From assembly GCA_016786885.1 (NCBI GenBank), contig JAEUVO010000015.1, forward strand, positions 16,925-80,924: DNA of 64,000 nt. The letters are read 5' to 3'. Below, in pieces: positions 20,745-30,476 of the stretch. Made by a program: the position numbers and the translations under genes. The notes beneath the pieces were generated by a model. The model was not told the origin of the DNA and did no database searches. It was given only the letters and a program-made list of their open reading frames with translations. Position 1 is the stretch's first letter. The number at the start of each line of letters is the position of its first letter. The stretch comes from Chitinophagaceae bacterium. GTDB lineage: Bacteria; Bacteroidota; Bacteroidia; Chitinophagales; Chitinophagaceae.

Positions 20745-21299
20745 TCACCTGTTCCTCTGCAGCCAATCAGTTTCTTTGGCCGTGGGTTTCATCAATGCGT
20801 ATTTTTTTACGAGGTTAATGCTTACTTCGTCCAGCACATCAACTATATTTTTGTAAGAGGCTCCGGAAGCCGGCTTAACAAGTAACATCAGTCCGTTACG
20901 TCCCTCCTGCTTATTATAGATATCCAGCCATTTTTGTTTAACAGTGATTGTCCTTCGTAAAGCATTATTGCCAGAAAAACCTGTTCGTACTATTGACCCG
21001 CTTTTTTCGGCCTCTTCCCAACTGCCATGATAATACCAGATAGTATTGTCATTGTCCAGCAATATGGTAAGTGCATTCATGTCACCCAAGTCCATTGGTT
21101 TTCCGTCTTTAGGCATGAACAGGTCCATCGTGGTGGGTTTGCTTAATTCAGTAGTTATCACAAAGAAGCTGATCAGCAGAAACCCAAGATCAACCATTGG
21201 CGTCATATCTATTTTAAGGTTATGCTTTATCATTCGTCGTATCCCGACCCTGTTTTCCTTTTTGGCCGAATATTCGCATGGAGTATTGAATGCCGTCAT
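20745..21299 (-). CDS. exbD: ExbD/TolR-type biopolymer transport protein
   Basis: 184 residues from the ATG at 21299. After a basic N-terminus comes KIDMTPMVDLGFLLISFFVITTELSKP, the diagnostic ExbD membrane helix with the proton-path aspartate. A periplasmic domain of about 130 residues follows, with LLVKPASGASYKNIVDVLDEV. ExbD works with ExbB and TonB to energise outer-membrane receptors. No exbB or tonB is present in the window, so this is a solitary paralogue. A start 75 nt further upstream (21374) is open but adds 25 residues absent from typical ExbD. Confidence 0.88.
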   Translation of the reverse strand: MTAFNTPCEYSAKKENRVGIRRMIKHNLKIDMTPMVDLGFLLISFFVITTELSKPTTMDLFMPKDGKPMDLGDMNALTILLDNDNTIWYYHGSWEEAEKSGSIVRTGFSGNNALRRTITVKQKWLDIYNKQEGRNGLMLLVKPASGASYKNIVDVLDEVSINLVKKYALMKPTAKETDWLQRNR

Positions 21300-21421
21300 A
21301 AGCGTTGTTTGTAGTACAGACGCAAGGCCTGTTCTTTTCCACAAAAAATCATTGGTTCTGCTGACAACCATCATGGCTGGAAAGCTATACCTATGCTACC
21401 TTTAACCACAACTTATAAGCA

Positions 21422-22249
21422 ATGAAAACAATCATCATCCCGACCGATTTTTCGCCTGTGGCCACTAATGCTTTGCATTATGGCATTGATATGGCAAAAG
21501 CAGTTAATGCCAGCATATTATTGCTGCATGTATACCAGGTGCCGGTAAGTTTTTCAGACACCCCAATCGTGTTGGTATCGATAGAGGATCTGAGAAAGGA
21601 AGCAGAAGAACAAATTGAAAGGCTGAAGCAAGAAGTGGAACACCTTACTTCTGGTTCAGTAAAAGTATATACCGAAACCCGTATGGGTAATGTAACTGAT
21701 GAATTAGAAAATCTATGTGAAAAGATCAATCCATTTGCAATAGTTATGGGTACAAAAGGCTCCTCAGGAGTTGAGAGAATATTATTTGGCAGTAATACAT
21801 TGACTGCTATACGGCACCTTAACTGGCCGGTTATCTGTGTTCCTCCTGGAAAAAATTTCGGGAATGGTATTAAGAAGATCGGATTTGCCTGCGATTTCAG
21901 GGATGTTGTAAAAACCACTCCTACTCATTTCATAAAAGAATTTGTAAAAGAATTTCACGCTGAGCTTGATGTATTGAATGTAGACTACCATAATAAGAAT
22001 TTCAAACCCGAAACTCCCGAACAGTCCATTCTCTTACACACAATGCTGGAAGAAGCGAACCCTTCTTATCACTTTATAGAACATGCAGATATTGAAGATG
22101 GCATTAATGAGTTTGCAGAAAAAAACAATCTCGACCTTATTATTACCATTCCTAAAAAACACAAGCTGTTACAGGCAATCTTTAAACCGAGTTCTACCAA
22201 GCAACTGGTTTACCAGGCTCATGTGCCCGTAATGTGTGTGCATGAATGA
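21422..22249 (+). CDS. Universal stress protein with two tandem Usp domains
   Basis: 275 residues, about twice a single Usp domain. Domain 1 starts MKTIIIPTDFSPVATNALHYG and ends with an ATP-binding-like GTKGSSGVERILFGSNT (about 121-137) followed by the strand WPVICVPP. Domain 2 (about 150-275) starts KKIGFACDFRD and closes with VYQAHVPVMCVHE but lacks the G-x2-G-x9-G-S/T motif, so only the first half looks able to bind ATP. Cytoplasmic; role in stress inferred from family. Confidence 0.88.
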   Translation: MKTIIIPTDFSPVATNALHYGIDMAKAVNASILLLHVYQVPVSFSDTPIVLVSIEDLRKEAEEQIERLKQEVEHLTSGSVKVYTETRMGNVTDELENLCEKINPFAIVMGTKGSSGVERILFGSNTLTAIRHLNWPVICVPPGKNFGNGIKKIGFACDFRDVVKTTPTHFIKEFVKEFHAELDVLNVDYHNKNFKPETPEQSILLHTMLEEANPSYHFIEHADIEDGINEFAEKNNLDLIITIPKKHKLLQAIFKPSSTKQLVYQAHVPVMCVHE

Positions 22250-22255
22250 GCTAAG

Positions 22256-22376
22256 AGGTTAAAAGAGCAGAAGGAGATAAAGAGGATTTGCCAGATTATT
22301 CAACAAGTATTTTATTACAAATTCTTAAATAGGAAATAGCTGCTCTTTTCCTCTTTTTCTCCTTTCACGTCTTAGC
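22256..22376. repeat. Interleaved inverted repeats between convergent uspA-like and asnS genes
   Basis: AAAAGAGCAG (22261-22270) is repeated inverted as CTGCTCTTTT (22340-22349). The next 16 nt, AAGGAGATAAAGAGGA, recur inverted with one mismatch at 22349-22364. The order is A B A' B', so the two helices interleave and do not nest. An outer CTAAGA/TCTTAG pair brackets the region. It may serve as a bidirectional terminator, or be a degenerate purine-rich repeat. Confidence 0.45.
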
Positions 22377-23819
22377 CTAAAACTCCGCACTCCCCGGAGT
22401 TCTTGGAAAAGCAATTACATCCCGGATATTAGTCATACCGGTGACAAATTGCACCATGCGTTCAAAACCGAGGCCAAACCCTGCATGAGGTACAGTGCCA
22501 AAACGCCTAGTATCCAAATACCACCAGAGTTCTTCGGCAGGAATATGCATCTCTTTCATTCGTTGCTCCAGCTTATCCTGTCTTTCTTCTCTTTGCGATC
22601 CGCCTACTATCTCTCCAATGCCGGGAGCAAGAATATCCATTGCCGCTACTGTTTTTCCATCTTCATTCTGCCGCATATAGAATGCTTTGATAGCAGCAGG
22701 ATAATTGTAAAGTATCACTGGTTTTTTGAAGTGTTTCTCTACCAGGTATCTTTCGTGCTCACTTTGCAGATCCATCCCCCATCCGGTGATCTCATACTGA
22801 AATTTCTTTTTCTTATTATGATTACTCTCTTTCAGAACCTCAATGGCATCTGTATAAGTAAGACGTTCAAAATTATTATTGAGTACAAATTCCAGTTTTT
22901 CAATCAGCCCCATTTCACTGCGTTTATCCTGTGGTAACTGTTTTTCTTCTTCTGCCAGTCGTTGCGCCAAAAACTCGAGGTCTTCCCTGTTGTTATCCAT
23001 TGCGTAGCGGATAATGTATTTAATGAACTCCTCGGCAAGGTTCATGTTATCCTCTAAATCATAAAACGCTATTTCCGGTTCTATCATCCAGAATTCCGCA
23101 AGGTGTCTTGTTGTATTACTATTTTCTGCACGGAAAGTGGGACCGAATGTATATATATCACCAAAGGCGGTGGCACCAAGTTCTCCTTCTAATTGCCCGC
23201 TTACCGTCAGGTTGGTACTACGACCGAAAAAATCCTCTTTGAAATTCACTGACCCGTCTTCGTTCTTCGGGGCTGTTCCGTCAACAGGCAATGTTGTAAC
23301 CCGGAACATTTCACCGGCACCTTCTGCATCGCTGGCGGTAATGATGGGTGTGTGCATATACACAAACCCTTTTTCATTAAAGAATTTGTGAATGGCAAAT
23401 GCAAGGGCATGGCGCACCCTGAACACTGAACCAAATGTATTGGTACGGAAACGCAAATGAGCTTTCTCTCTTAAAAATTCAAGACTGTGTTTTTTGGGTT
23501 GCAGCGGGTATTTCTCTGCATCGCTGTCTCCCAATACCTCGATAGTGATCGCTTTCAGATCCATCTTCTGACCTTTGCCAAGAGACGGAACCGCTGTACC
23601 TGTTATCTTCAATGAAGCAGAAGTGGTAATTCTTCTCAGCAACTCATCATTAAACTTTCCCAACTCCACCACTACCTGTATATTATTATTAGTACTGCCA
23701 TCATTTAATGCTATAAACTGGTTGTTGCGAAAGGTCCGCACCCATCCCATCACCGTTACTTCCTGCCCTGCCGGCTCTTGTGCCAGCAGTTCTTTGATCT
23801 TAATTCTTTTGTTGAACAT
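22377..23819 (-). CDS. asnS: Asparagine--tRNA ligase
   Basis: 480 residues. An N-terminal OB-fold anticodon-binding domain ([23 protein letters not shown], about 18-40) is followed by the class II catalytic core: motif 2 [24 protein letters not shown] (about 228-250) and motif 3 [15 protein letters not shown] near 450-465. AsnRS-type features, not AspRS, fit: GQLEGELGA before motif 2 and compact size. Charges tRNA-Asn with asparagine. Cytoplasmic, essential. Confidence 0.95.
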   Translation of the reverse strand: MFNKRIKIKELLAQEPAGQEVTVMGWVRTFRNNQFIALNDGSTNNNIQVVVELGKFNDELLRRITTSASLKITGTAVPSLGKGQKMDLKAITIEVLGDSDAEKYPLQPKKHSLEFLREKAHLRFRTNTFGSVFRVRHALAFAIHKFFNEKGFVYMHTPIITASDAEGAGEMFRVTTLPVDGTAPKNEDGSVNFKEDFFGRSTNLTVSGQLEGELGATAFGDIYTFGPTFRAENSNTTRHLAEFWMIEPEIAFYDLEDNMNLAEEFIKYIIRYAMDNNREDLEFLAQRLAEEEKQLPQDKRSEMGLIEKLEFVLNNNFERLTYTDAIEVLKESNHNKKKKFQYEITGWGMDLQSEHERYLVEKHFKKPVILYNYPAAIKAFYMRQNEDGKTVAAMDILAPGIGEIVGGSQREERQDKLEQRMKEMHIPAEELWWYLDTRRFGTVPHAGFGLGFERMVQFVTGMTNIRDVIAFPRTPGSAEF

Positions 23820-23821
23820 AG

Positions 23822-24052
23822 TTACCGTTTTGCGAGGTGCAAAGGTAAAGCATGGCGGGCAGCAATAATATCGCTTTCTGTTGCTGGCATTTTTTGTATA
23901 ACCGATTGGATACCCTTAAGGTAGCGCCTTGCTTTAACAGCTGTTCCAAATAAGGCAAAATCCAAAAATTTTTGATTTTCCCGAATTAGCCGTATACTTG
24001 CAGTGGAAAGAGGCTGATAAACATAGTTCTCCCAAGGCTTTAGGTTCATCAT
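23822..24052 (-). CDS. Possible small protein just upstream of asnS
   Basis: A 76-codon ORF ends with TAA two nt before the asnS ATG. The product is basic with no signal peptide or membrane helix, and I do not recognise it. The spacing would suit translational coupling, but the C-terminal codons run over sequence that could simply be the asnS leader, so it may be spurious. Confidence 0.25.
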   Translation of the reverse strand: MMNLKPWENYVYQPLSTASIRLIRENQKFLDFALFGTAVKARRYLKGIQSVIQKMPATESDIIAARHALPLHLAKR

Positions 24053-24142
24053 TTACCCGCCGATTTCATTCAACATAAACCCAAACATTTTCATTTTTCA
24101 AGATTGGTTACCCTGTGTTGTGACTAACATCAACGATTTCAT

Positions 24143-25786
24143 ATGTACGATATTCTCCAACTGAACGACATGCTCGTTCCTGAACTGCTGGACATTGCCG
24201 ACCAGCTTAAAATCCCCAACGCCAAAAAGCTGAGTAAACAGGATTTGGTTTATAAAATTCTTGACAGCCAGGCTATTGCCGGTGCTAAAGGCGCCAAACC
24301 CGGCGAAGACGGCAAACGTAAACGTATTATCAAAACCAATACCAGCACCGGCGGCAGCGAAGAAGCGGTGGTAGAAAGTGGTGGCGAAGAAAAAACAATT
24401 ATCAAAAAGACCAATATGCCTGTAAAAAAAGATGACAAAATCCCTGTAAAAAGGGGACGTAAAAAACCCGATGAAAAAGAAGTAGTGACTGAAGCTGTAA
24501 TAGAAATGCAGCCTGCGGAAACAGACGGCGAGCAAGTAAGCAAGACTGATCAACTGGCACAGGCAATTCTTAACGAGGGCAACCAGCAATCTCCTGAAAA
24601 CCCGTCTGGCGCAGGACAAAATAAATTTTATCCTGCCCGCCGCGAACAGCAGCAGCAATTCAACGTTGAATTTGACGGCGTGATACTGGGGGAAGGTGTG
24701 CTTGAAATGATGCCGGACGGTTATGGTTTCCTCCGTTCGTCTGACTATAATTATTTATCCTCTCCCGACGATGTATATGTTTCCCCTTCCCAGATAAAAT
24801 TATTCGGATTAAAAACCGGTGACACCGTTCATGGTGCGGTTCGTCCGCCAAAAGAAGGAGAGAAATATTTTGCCTTATTAAAAGTAGATACTATAAATGG
24901 AAAGAGTCCTGAAGAAGTTCGTGACAGGGTACCGTTTGATTATCTCACGCCGTTATTTCCGTATGAGAAGTTGAATTTATTCACCAATCCTTCGGATTAT
25001 TCCACCCGCATCATGGATTTGTTCACTCCCATTGGTAAGGGCCAGCGGGGATTGATAGTAGCACAGCCAAAAACAGGTAAAACAATGTTGCTTAAAGCAG
25101 TGGCCAATGCTATTGCCGCTAACCATCCCGAGTGTTATCTGATGGTAGTGCTGGTGGATGAACGTCCTGAGGAGGTTACTGATATGGAGCGCAGTGTAAG
25201 GGCAGAAGTAATTGCCTCTACATTTGACGAACCTGCCGAAAAGCATGTGAAGGTGTCAACTATTGCCTTACAAAAAGCAAAGCGTTTAGTAGAGTGCGGG
25301 CATGATGTGGTAATACTGCTGGATTCTATTACCCGTTTAGCAAGAGCACACAATACCGTTGCTCCGTCCAGCGGAAAAGTATTGTCTGGTGGTGTGGAAG
25401 CAAATGCGATGCAAAAGCCAAAACAGTTTTTTGGTGCCGCCAGGAAGATCGAGCATGGTGGTTCATTAACCATTATTGCAACAGCGCTGGTAGATACAGG
25501 AAGTAAAATGGATGAGGTGATCTTTGAAGAATTCAAAGGAACCGGCAATATGGAATTGCAGCTTGATCGTCGTTTGGCAAACAAACGTATTTACCCGGCT
25601 ATTGATCTTGTTGCATCTTCTACCCGTCGTGATGATTTATTGCTGGATAAAGATGTATTGCAAAGAATGAACCTGCTCCGTGTTTATCTCACTGATATGA
25701 ATGCGGAAGAAGCGATGAGAGAATTGCAAAACAGGATGAAAGGAACCAAGAACAATGAAGAGTTTTTGGCCAGTATGAACAGGTAA
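24143..25786 (+). CDS. rho: Transcription termination factor Rho
   Basis: 547 residues, longer than the roughly 420 of E. coli Rho. A Rho N-terminal helical domain (about 1-42) is followed by a charged, low-complexity insertion (about 50-172) rich in Lys, Glu, Gly and Gln, as in other Bacteroidota. Then come the cold-shock-like RNA-binding domain ([27 protein letters not shown], about 192-218) and the ATPase with Walker A AQPKTGKT (307-314) and the Q-loop/R-loop region. It forms a hexameric RNA translocase that releases transcripts. A hairpin terminator follows the gene. Confidence 0.96.
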   Translation: MYDILQLNDMLVPELLDIADQLKIPNAKKLSKQDLVYKILDSQAIAGAKGAKPGEDGKRKRIIKTNTSTGGSEEAVVESGGEEKTIIKKTNMPVKKDDKIPVKRGRKKPDEKEVVTEAVIEMQPAETDGEQVSKTDQLAQAILNEGNQQSPENPSGAGQNKFYPARREQQQQFNVEFDGVILGEGVLEMMPDGYGFLRSSDYNYLSSPDDVYVSPSQIKLFGLKTGDTVHGAVRPPKEGEKYFALLKVDTINGKSPEEVRDRVPFDYLTPLFPYEKLNLFTNPSDYSTRIMDLFTPIGKGQRGLIVAQPKTGKTMLLKAVANAIAANHPECYLMVVLVDERPEEVTDMERSVRAEVIASTFDEPAEKHVKVSTIALQKAKRLVECGHDVVILLDSITRLARAHNTVAPSSGKVLSGGVEANAMQKPKQFFGAARKIEHGGSLTIIATALVDTGSKMDEVIFEEFKGTGNMELQLDRRLANKRIYPAIDLVASSTRRDDLLLDKDVLQRMNLLRVYLTDMNAEEAMRELQNRMKGTKNNEEFLASMNR

Positions 25787-25811
25787 TGTAATAATTAGAA
25801 AATTTGATAAT

Positions 25812-25838
25812 GGCTGCTTTATAATGAGGCAGCCTTTT
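25812..25838 (+). terminator. Hairpin terminator after rho
   Basis: GGCTGC (25812-25817) pairs with GCAGCC (25829-25834) around an 11-nt loop and is followed by TTTT. It lies between rho and mnmH, separating the two transcripts at least partly. Confidence 0.65.
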
Positions 25839-25856
25839 ATATTTTTGATAACCTAA

Positions 25857-26969
25857 ATGGGAGTTGAAAAAATACATATTGAACAATTCCTGGAACTGGC
25901 AAAAGAATATCCAGTATTAGATGTTCGTTCGCCGGGAGAATACAAGCATGCACATATTCCGGGCGCCTATTCACTGCCTCTTTTTAGCGATGAAGAAAGA
26001 AAAGTTGTTGGTACCACTTACAAACAACAAAGCCGGGAAGCAGCGATAAAGATCGGGTTAGATTATTTTGGGCCGAAGATGAGAAAGATGGTGGAGGAGG
26101 TAGAGTCGATAATCAAGAATCAGGAGTCCGGGCTAACGACTAAAGATTCACGACTGGTTCTCGTTCATTGCTGGCGGGGCGGTATGCGCAGCGGTGCTGT
26201 TTCCTGGTTACTGGATTTGTATGGTTTCAAGGTGTATACACTGACTGGTGGTTATAAAAAATACCGCAACTATGTGCTTGATACGTTCAGGTTGCCTTTT
26301 CAGTTCAATATATTGAGCGGATATACAGGTTCCGGAAAGACCGAACTATTAAAAACATTAAGGGAAAAAGGAGAGGCTGTTGTTGACCTGGAAGATATTG
26401 CCAAACACAAGGGTTCTGCTTTTGGTAGTATTGGCATGCCGCAACAGCCTGGGCAGGAGATGTTTGAGAATATCCTGGCGCAAAACCTGCTTGAGGCCAC
26501 AAGTCAGGGGTCAGAAGCTGGGACGACCTCTTCAGACTGTATATCTCATCCCTCCGGCATCTGGTTAGAAGATGAATCCCAGCGCATCGGTCATGTCAAT
26601 ATTCCAACCGATCTGTGGGTCACAATGCGAAGATCCCCGGTCTATTTTCTTGACATCTCTTTTGAGGAAAGACTCAAGCATATTGTGCAGGAATATGGCC
26701 GACTGGACCAGGAAAAGATGATCGAAGCTATTGAGCGGATCAGTCAGAAATTGGGGCATTTGAACGCAAAAACGGCCATTTTACTGCTAAAAGAGGGCAA
26801 AATCACCGAAAGTTTCGAAATTTTACTGAAATACTACGATAAGTTTTATTTCCGGTCTTTGCACAATCGGGAGGGGTTGAATTCGTTATTACATACGGTA
26901 AATTGTATATCCACAACCCCTGAAAATGCCGATGAACTTCTCCGTCAAACCAAACAGCTGGCCCAATAG
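25857..26969 (+). CDS. mnmH: tRNA 2-selenouridine synthase
   Basis: 370 residues. The rhodanese domain has VLDVRSPGEYKHAHIPGA (20-37) and the active-site loop HCWRGGMRSG with Cys105. The P-loop domain has SGYTGSGKT (154-162) and later WLEDESQRIG (236-245). MnmH (SelU/YbbB) replaces sulfur by selenium at the wobble 2-thiouridine of tRNAs, using selenophosphate, via a geranylated intermediate. SelD, the selenophosphate donor, is encoded 2.4 kb downstream on the same strand. Two stretches (about residues 87-100 and 213-233) are encoded by simple GACT/GATT- and AGTC-rich DNA and look like in-frame expansions. Confidence 0.93.
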   Translation: MGVEKIHIEQFLELAKEYPVLDVRSPGEYKHAHIPGAYSLPLFSDEERKVVGTTYKQQSREAAIKIGLDYFGPKMRKMVEEVESIIKNQESGLTTKDSRLVLVHCWRGGMRSGAVSWLLDLYGFKVYTLTGGYKKYRNYVLDTFRLPFQFNILSGYTGSGKTELLKTLREKGEAVVDLEDIAKHKGSAFGSIGMPQQPGQEMFENILAQNLLEATSQGSEAGTTSSDCISHPSGIWLEDESQRIGHVNIPTDLWVTMRRSPVYFLDISFEERLKHIVQEYGRLDQEKMIEAIERISQKLGHLNAKTAILLLKEGKITESFEILLKYYDKFYFRSLHNREGLNSLLHTVNCISTTPENADELLRQTKQLAQ

Positions 26970-28587
26970 TTTCTGGCTTACTATTCTTCTGCTCCTGTCT
27001 CCTTTATTTTTTCATGCCCAGTCGCTGACGGGTTTATGGGTTGGGTCGTTACATAACGACAGCAGTACAGTAAGAAAGGACCAGTCTTTTGAAATTGCCC
27101 TGACCGAATATAAAGGCAAAGTATACGGCTATTCCCGCAGTGAGTTTATTGTAAATGATACACTGTATTACATCATGAAAAGAGTGAAAGGGACCATTGA
27201 AGGTGATATTTGTGAAGTAACAGATGATGAGGTCATTTCTTATAATTTCCGGGGAAAACTGGATAAAGGCATAAAAGTGACCAGCACTTTCAGAAGAAAT
27301 AAAAATGACAGTACCTGGTATCTTGATGGTACCTGGAAAACCAATGCTAACAGAAAATATTATTCCGTTTCCGGCAAAGTGAAACTGGAAGAAGAAAAAG
27401 ACCTGACGGCTTCCAAAATATTTCCTCACCTGGAAGAGTTGAAAAAAGCGGATGATGTAGCATTCTATAAAGAAAGAAAAGAAGGTCCGCCAGTTGTTAA
27501 AATCGCCAAACCGGAACGCATTAATACAGAACCGGCTGATAAAACAATACAGTCAACCGATAACAAAGACATCGCTGCCGTAGTACGCCAACCAGATCTG
27601 CCAAAAACAGAACCTAAAATTGTTCCGGTGCAAGATGCTGCGGCTGATGTAGCAGACGAGAATAAAGAACAGGGAATAAAAAATACTGCAACAGCGACAG
27701 ATCCTTCTCCGGTACCTGTTAAAAAAGCGGATGAAAAGAAACAAGACCTGGCAACAACAGAAACGCAAAAAACAAAACCCGGAAATGACAGTAACGAAGC
27801 CCTTGCGAAAAACAGCAGACAACAATCCAATACGATAAAACAACAAGCGATAAGCTCTGCGAAAGAGGAAACTGTCATATCAAATCAAACAACTGCCGGG
27901 AAACCTGCCACCAATACAAACCGGGATGTTACAGCAGACAGACCCAAACAGGATATTGCTCAGCATAAAAATGAAAACAGTAACAACAGGGTGAACGATC
28001 AAAATAAACCGGTGGCTACTGTTCCGCAAAAAACTTCTACAAATCAACCTGTACAAAAACCGGCAACCAATACAAATGTTGCGACGAACAAACCGGCAGA
28101 CAATAATAAAAAACCGGAAGCTATTGCCACAACAGCGCCGGCGGCTAATACTATTGCTGAAAAGAAAGAAACTGTCGCTACAGCTATAAACCCGGTTGCC
28201 AAAAAACCTGCTGAAGATGTAATAAAGAAATCAGCAGTTATTGAAGGTCGTAAATCTGAATTCTCGCAGGAAGTAAATTTCAAATCAGACAGCCTGGTAC
28301 TTTCACTGTACGATAATGGTGAGATTGACGGTGACACCGTTAGTGTGTACATGAATGGTGAGGTTATCATGGCCAGCCAGGGATTGAAAAGCTCCGCCAT
28401 CCGCAAAACAATTTACCTGCCCGAAGGAAGTGAAGAGTTTACCCTGGTCATGTTTGCTGAAAGCCTCGGTAAGTATCCGCCCAATACTGGTTTACTGGTT
28501 ATCCGTGATGGCACTGATGTGTACAATCTCCGTTTCAGCTCTGATTTTCAGAAAAGCTCTGGTATTGTTTTTCGCAGAAAAAACTAA
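26926..28587 (+). CDS. Exported protein with disordered central region, unknown function
   Basis: 553 residues; the start overlaps the 3' end of mnmH by 44 nt (a second ATG at 26932 is equally possible). A signal peptide (WLTILLLLSPLFFHAQ) leads into a beta-rich domain (about 34-165; LTGLWVGSLHNDS opening). A region rich in Lys, Thr, Asn, Pro and Ala (about 180-440) looks disordered. It ends in a compact C-terminal domain of about 110 residues (EVNFKSDSLVLSLYDNGEIDGDTVSVYMNGE). I do not recognise a function. The overlap with mnmH indicates co-transcription, but an envelope protein has no evident link with selenium. Confidence 0.75.
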   Translation: MPMNFSVKPNSWPNSFWLTILLLLSPLFFHAQSLTGLWVGSLHNDSSTVRKDQSFEIALTEYKGKVYGYSRSEFIVNDTLYYIMKRVKGTIEGDICEVTDDEVISYNFRGKLDKGIKVTSTFRRNKNDSTWYLDGTWKTNANRKYYSVSGKVKLEEEKDLTASKIFPHLEELKKADDVAFYKERKEGPPVVKIAKPERINTEPADKTIQSTDNKDIAAVVRQPDLPKTEPKIVPVQDAAADVADENKEQGIKNTATATDPSPVPVKKADEKKQDLATTETQKTKPGNDSNEALAKNSRQQSNTIKQQAISSAKEETVISNQTTAGKPATNTNRDVTADRPKQDIAQHKNENSNNRVNDQNKPVATVPQKTSTNQPVQKPATNTNVATNKPADNNKKPEAIATTAPAANTIAEKKETVATAINPVAKKPAEDVIKKSAVIEGRKSEFSQEVNFKSDSLVLSLYDNGEIDGDTVSVYMNGEVIMASQGLKSSAIRKTIYLPEGSEEFTLVMFAESLGKYPPNTGLLVIRDGTDVYNLRFSSDFQKSSGIVFRRKN

Positions 28588-28596
28588 TTTAACAGG

Positions 28597-29385
28597 ATGA
28601 AGCAATTGTTATGCTTATCCTGCCTGTTATTTTTTTCATTGCTAAGTAACGGGCAAACGACGCAAACGGATACTGTTTATTCCGGTAACGTAAAAGACAA
28701 GTTTGTCATCACCATCCGGAAACCGGCGGGATTCAGCAATTCCAAAAAATATCATCATGTGTATATGACCGATGGCTCCATCGGTATTGGTGATTATGTG
28801 CTTGGCCGTAATAAATCATGGGCAGCCATCATTCCTGCTAACTGTGTTATCATTGCCATATCACATACCGGCGACTGGCATGATCAAAGACCCCGGGATT
28901 TTATTCCTTCCGATATCAGCAAAAATGCAGAAGAGAATTTTGGAAAGGCCGATTTGTTTTACCGGTTCATGAAAAACGAATTGATCCCCCGCATTGAAAA
29001 AAGCATGACGAATAAAAAGAGCCGGGCTTTTATTGGTCATTCCTTTGGCGGTTTGTTTTGCCTGTACACTTTATTTAAAGAAGATAAATTGTTTGACCGG
29101 CATTTTGCTATCAGCCCTTCCATATGGGCCAATTATTATGAACTGGATAAAATCGAAGAAAAGTTTTCAAAAACCAACAAATCATTAAAAGCTAACGTAA
29201 CACTCTATGTTGGCGGACTGGAGTTCTTAAACAAAGTATTGTATTCCACCCGCAGTTTCTATAATACCGTTACCAAAAGAAAATATGCCGGACTGACGAT
29301 CAAAAAAGACGAGATCGGCAACGCCAACCACTTCAGTATCCGCAAACCGGCAATAGACAGAATATTTGACTCGCTGAAAGACTAA
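28597..29385 (+). CDS. Secreted esterase, alpha/beta hydrolase of the enterochelin-esterase-like type
   Basis: 262 residues. Signal peptide at 1-20 (LSCLLFFSLLSNGQ). The core has YHHVYMTDGSIG, then AISHTGDWHDQRPRDFIPSD and the nucleophile elbow FIGHSFGGLFCLYTLF with Ser149. A late His (NANHFSIRKPAIDRIF) can complete the triad. This resembles putative esterases of the EstD/Fes group, which cleave ester bonds in siderophores, acyl-thiols or sugars; which one applies here is not known. It follows the previous gene by 9 nt. Confidence 0.8.
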   Translation: MKQLLCLSCLLFFSLLSNGQTTQTDTVYSGNVKDKFVITIRKPAGFSNSKKYHHVYMTDGSIGIGDYVLGRNKSWAAIIPANCVIIAISHTGDWHDQRPRDFIPSDISKNAEENFGKADLFYRFMKNELIPRIEKSMTNKKSRAFIGHSFGGLFCLYTLFKEDKLFDRHFAISPSIWANYYELDKIEEKFSKTNKSLKANVTLYVGGLEFLNKVLYSTRSFYNTVTKRKYAGLTIKKDEIGNANHFSIRKPAIDRIFDSLKD

Positions 29386-29410
29386 CTTTGGCGGTTCAAT
29401 ATATACAGGA

Positions 29411-30472
29411 ATGACCCAGGATCCGATCAAGCTCACTCAATACTCTCATGGCGCCGGATGCGGCTGCAAGATCGCACCCAAAGTGCTCGATGAAATTTTA
29501 AAAAGCAGTCTTGTATTGCCTGATAAGCTGCCGGCCGGCAAGGCAGGTAATAAACTGCTCGTTGGCAACCATAGCAAAGATGATGCAGCGGTATATGATA
29601 TGGGCAACGGAACAGCACTTATCTCCACCACCGATTTCTTTATGCCCATTGTGGATGATGCATTTGATTTTGGAAGGATAGCAGCCGCCAACTCTATCAG
29701 TGATGTATATGCCATGGGCGGCAAACCATTAATGGCCATTGCAATACTTGGCTGGCCGGTAGAAAAACTACCGGTGGAGCTGGCACAAAAACTAATTGAA
29801 GGCGGAAGGGCCATTTGTACCGAAGCCGGTATTCCTTTGGCCGGGGGACATAGTATCGATTCGCAGGAACCGATATTTGGCCTCGCAGTAACAGGTATAG
29901 TGCCCATTGATAATCTTAAAAAAAATAATACCGCACAGGAAGGCAACTATTTATTTCTTACCAAACCACTGGGTGTTGGTATTTTATCTACAGCACAAAA
30001 AAGAGGCTTGCTGAAAGACGAACATCTGCCGCAGATGATTGAGCAGATGGCGGCGCTGAATAAAGCAGGAGAGGAGCTGGGCAGGATAAAAGGAGTAACA
30101 GCCATGACCGATGTAACCGGCTTTGGCCTGCTGGGGCATTTAATAGAACTGACTAAAGGCAGCGGACTGAGCGCCGAGATCTGGTATGATAAACTGCCAA
30201 TAGCTGCCGGGGTGAAAGAATATATCGGCCAACGCATTTTCCCGGATGCCACTACCAGGAACTGGAGCAGCTACAGTGATAAAGTAAAGTTTGAAAAAGG
30301 AGTGAATGTGATGGAAGCTTTTACCTTGTTACCCGACCCACAGACAAACGGGGGGTTACTACTGAGTGTAAAGGAAGAAAGTATAGGGGAGGTAAAAAAA
30401 GTATTGGGAGAAAATATAATACCCATAGGAAAGATGCTGGCAGCAACTGAAAAAGTAGTATATATAAAGTAA
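29411..30472 (+). CDS. selD: Selenide, water dikinase (selenophosphate synthase)
   Basis: 353 residues. The N-terminal catalytic loop SHGAGCGCK carries Cys17 and Lys20 at the same positions as E. coli SelD; it has cysteine and not selenocysteine. Further blocks: KDDAAVYDMGNGTALISTTDFFMPIVDD (about 56-83), AANSISDVYAMGG, GGHSIDSQEPIFGLAVTG and a C-terminal NGGLLLSV. It makes selenophosphate from selenide and ATP. With mnmH nearby and no selA/selB in the window, the product would feed tRNA modification. The stretch LPAGKAG (about 40-46) is encoded by a GC-rich palindrome and looks inserted. Confidence 0.95.
   Translation: MTQDPIKLTQYSHGAGCGCKIAPKVLDEILKSSLVLPDKLPAGKAGNKLLVGNHSKDDAAVYDMGNGTALISTTDFFMPIVDDAFDFGRIAAANSISDVYAMGGKPLMAIAILGWPVEKLPVELAQKLIEGGRAICTEAGIPLAGGHSIDSQEPIFGLAVTGIVPIDNLKKNNTAQEGNYLFLTKPLGVGILSTAQKRGLLKDEHLPQMIEQMAALNKAGEELGRIKGVTAMTDVTGFGLLGHLIELTKGSGLSAEIWYDKLPIAAGVKEYIGQRIFPDATTRNWSSYSDKVKFEKGVNVMEAFTLLPDPQTNGGLLLSVKEESIGEVKKVLGENIIPIGKMLAATEKVVYIK
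29529..29540. repeat. GC-rich palindrome inside selD
   Basis: TGCCGGCCGGCA is a perfect 12-bp palindrome, flanked by more GC-rich sequence (AAGGCAGG). It encodes Pro-Ala-Gly-Lys-Ala-Gly in frame and sits in a surface loop before a conserved block. It resembles short palindromic elements dispersed in many bacterial genomes. Confidence 0.5.
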
Positions 30473-30476
30473 AATG

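Noticed and set aside
20745..21374. Longer ExbD start at 21374
   Set aside because: The extra 25 residues do not resemble ExbD N-termini and would leave only 47 nt for two divergent promoters.
29411..29480. Selenocysteine (UGA) in selD
   Set aside because: The catalytic codon at residue 17 encodes cysteine and no in-frame stop is present.
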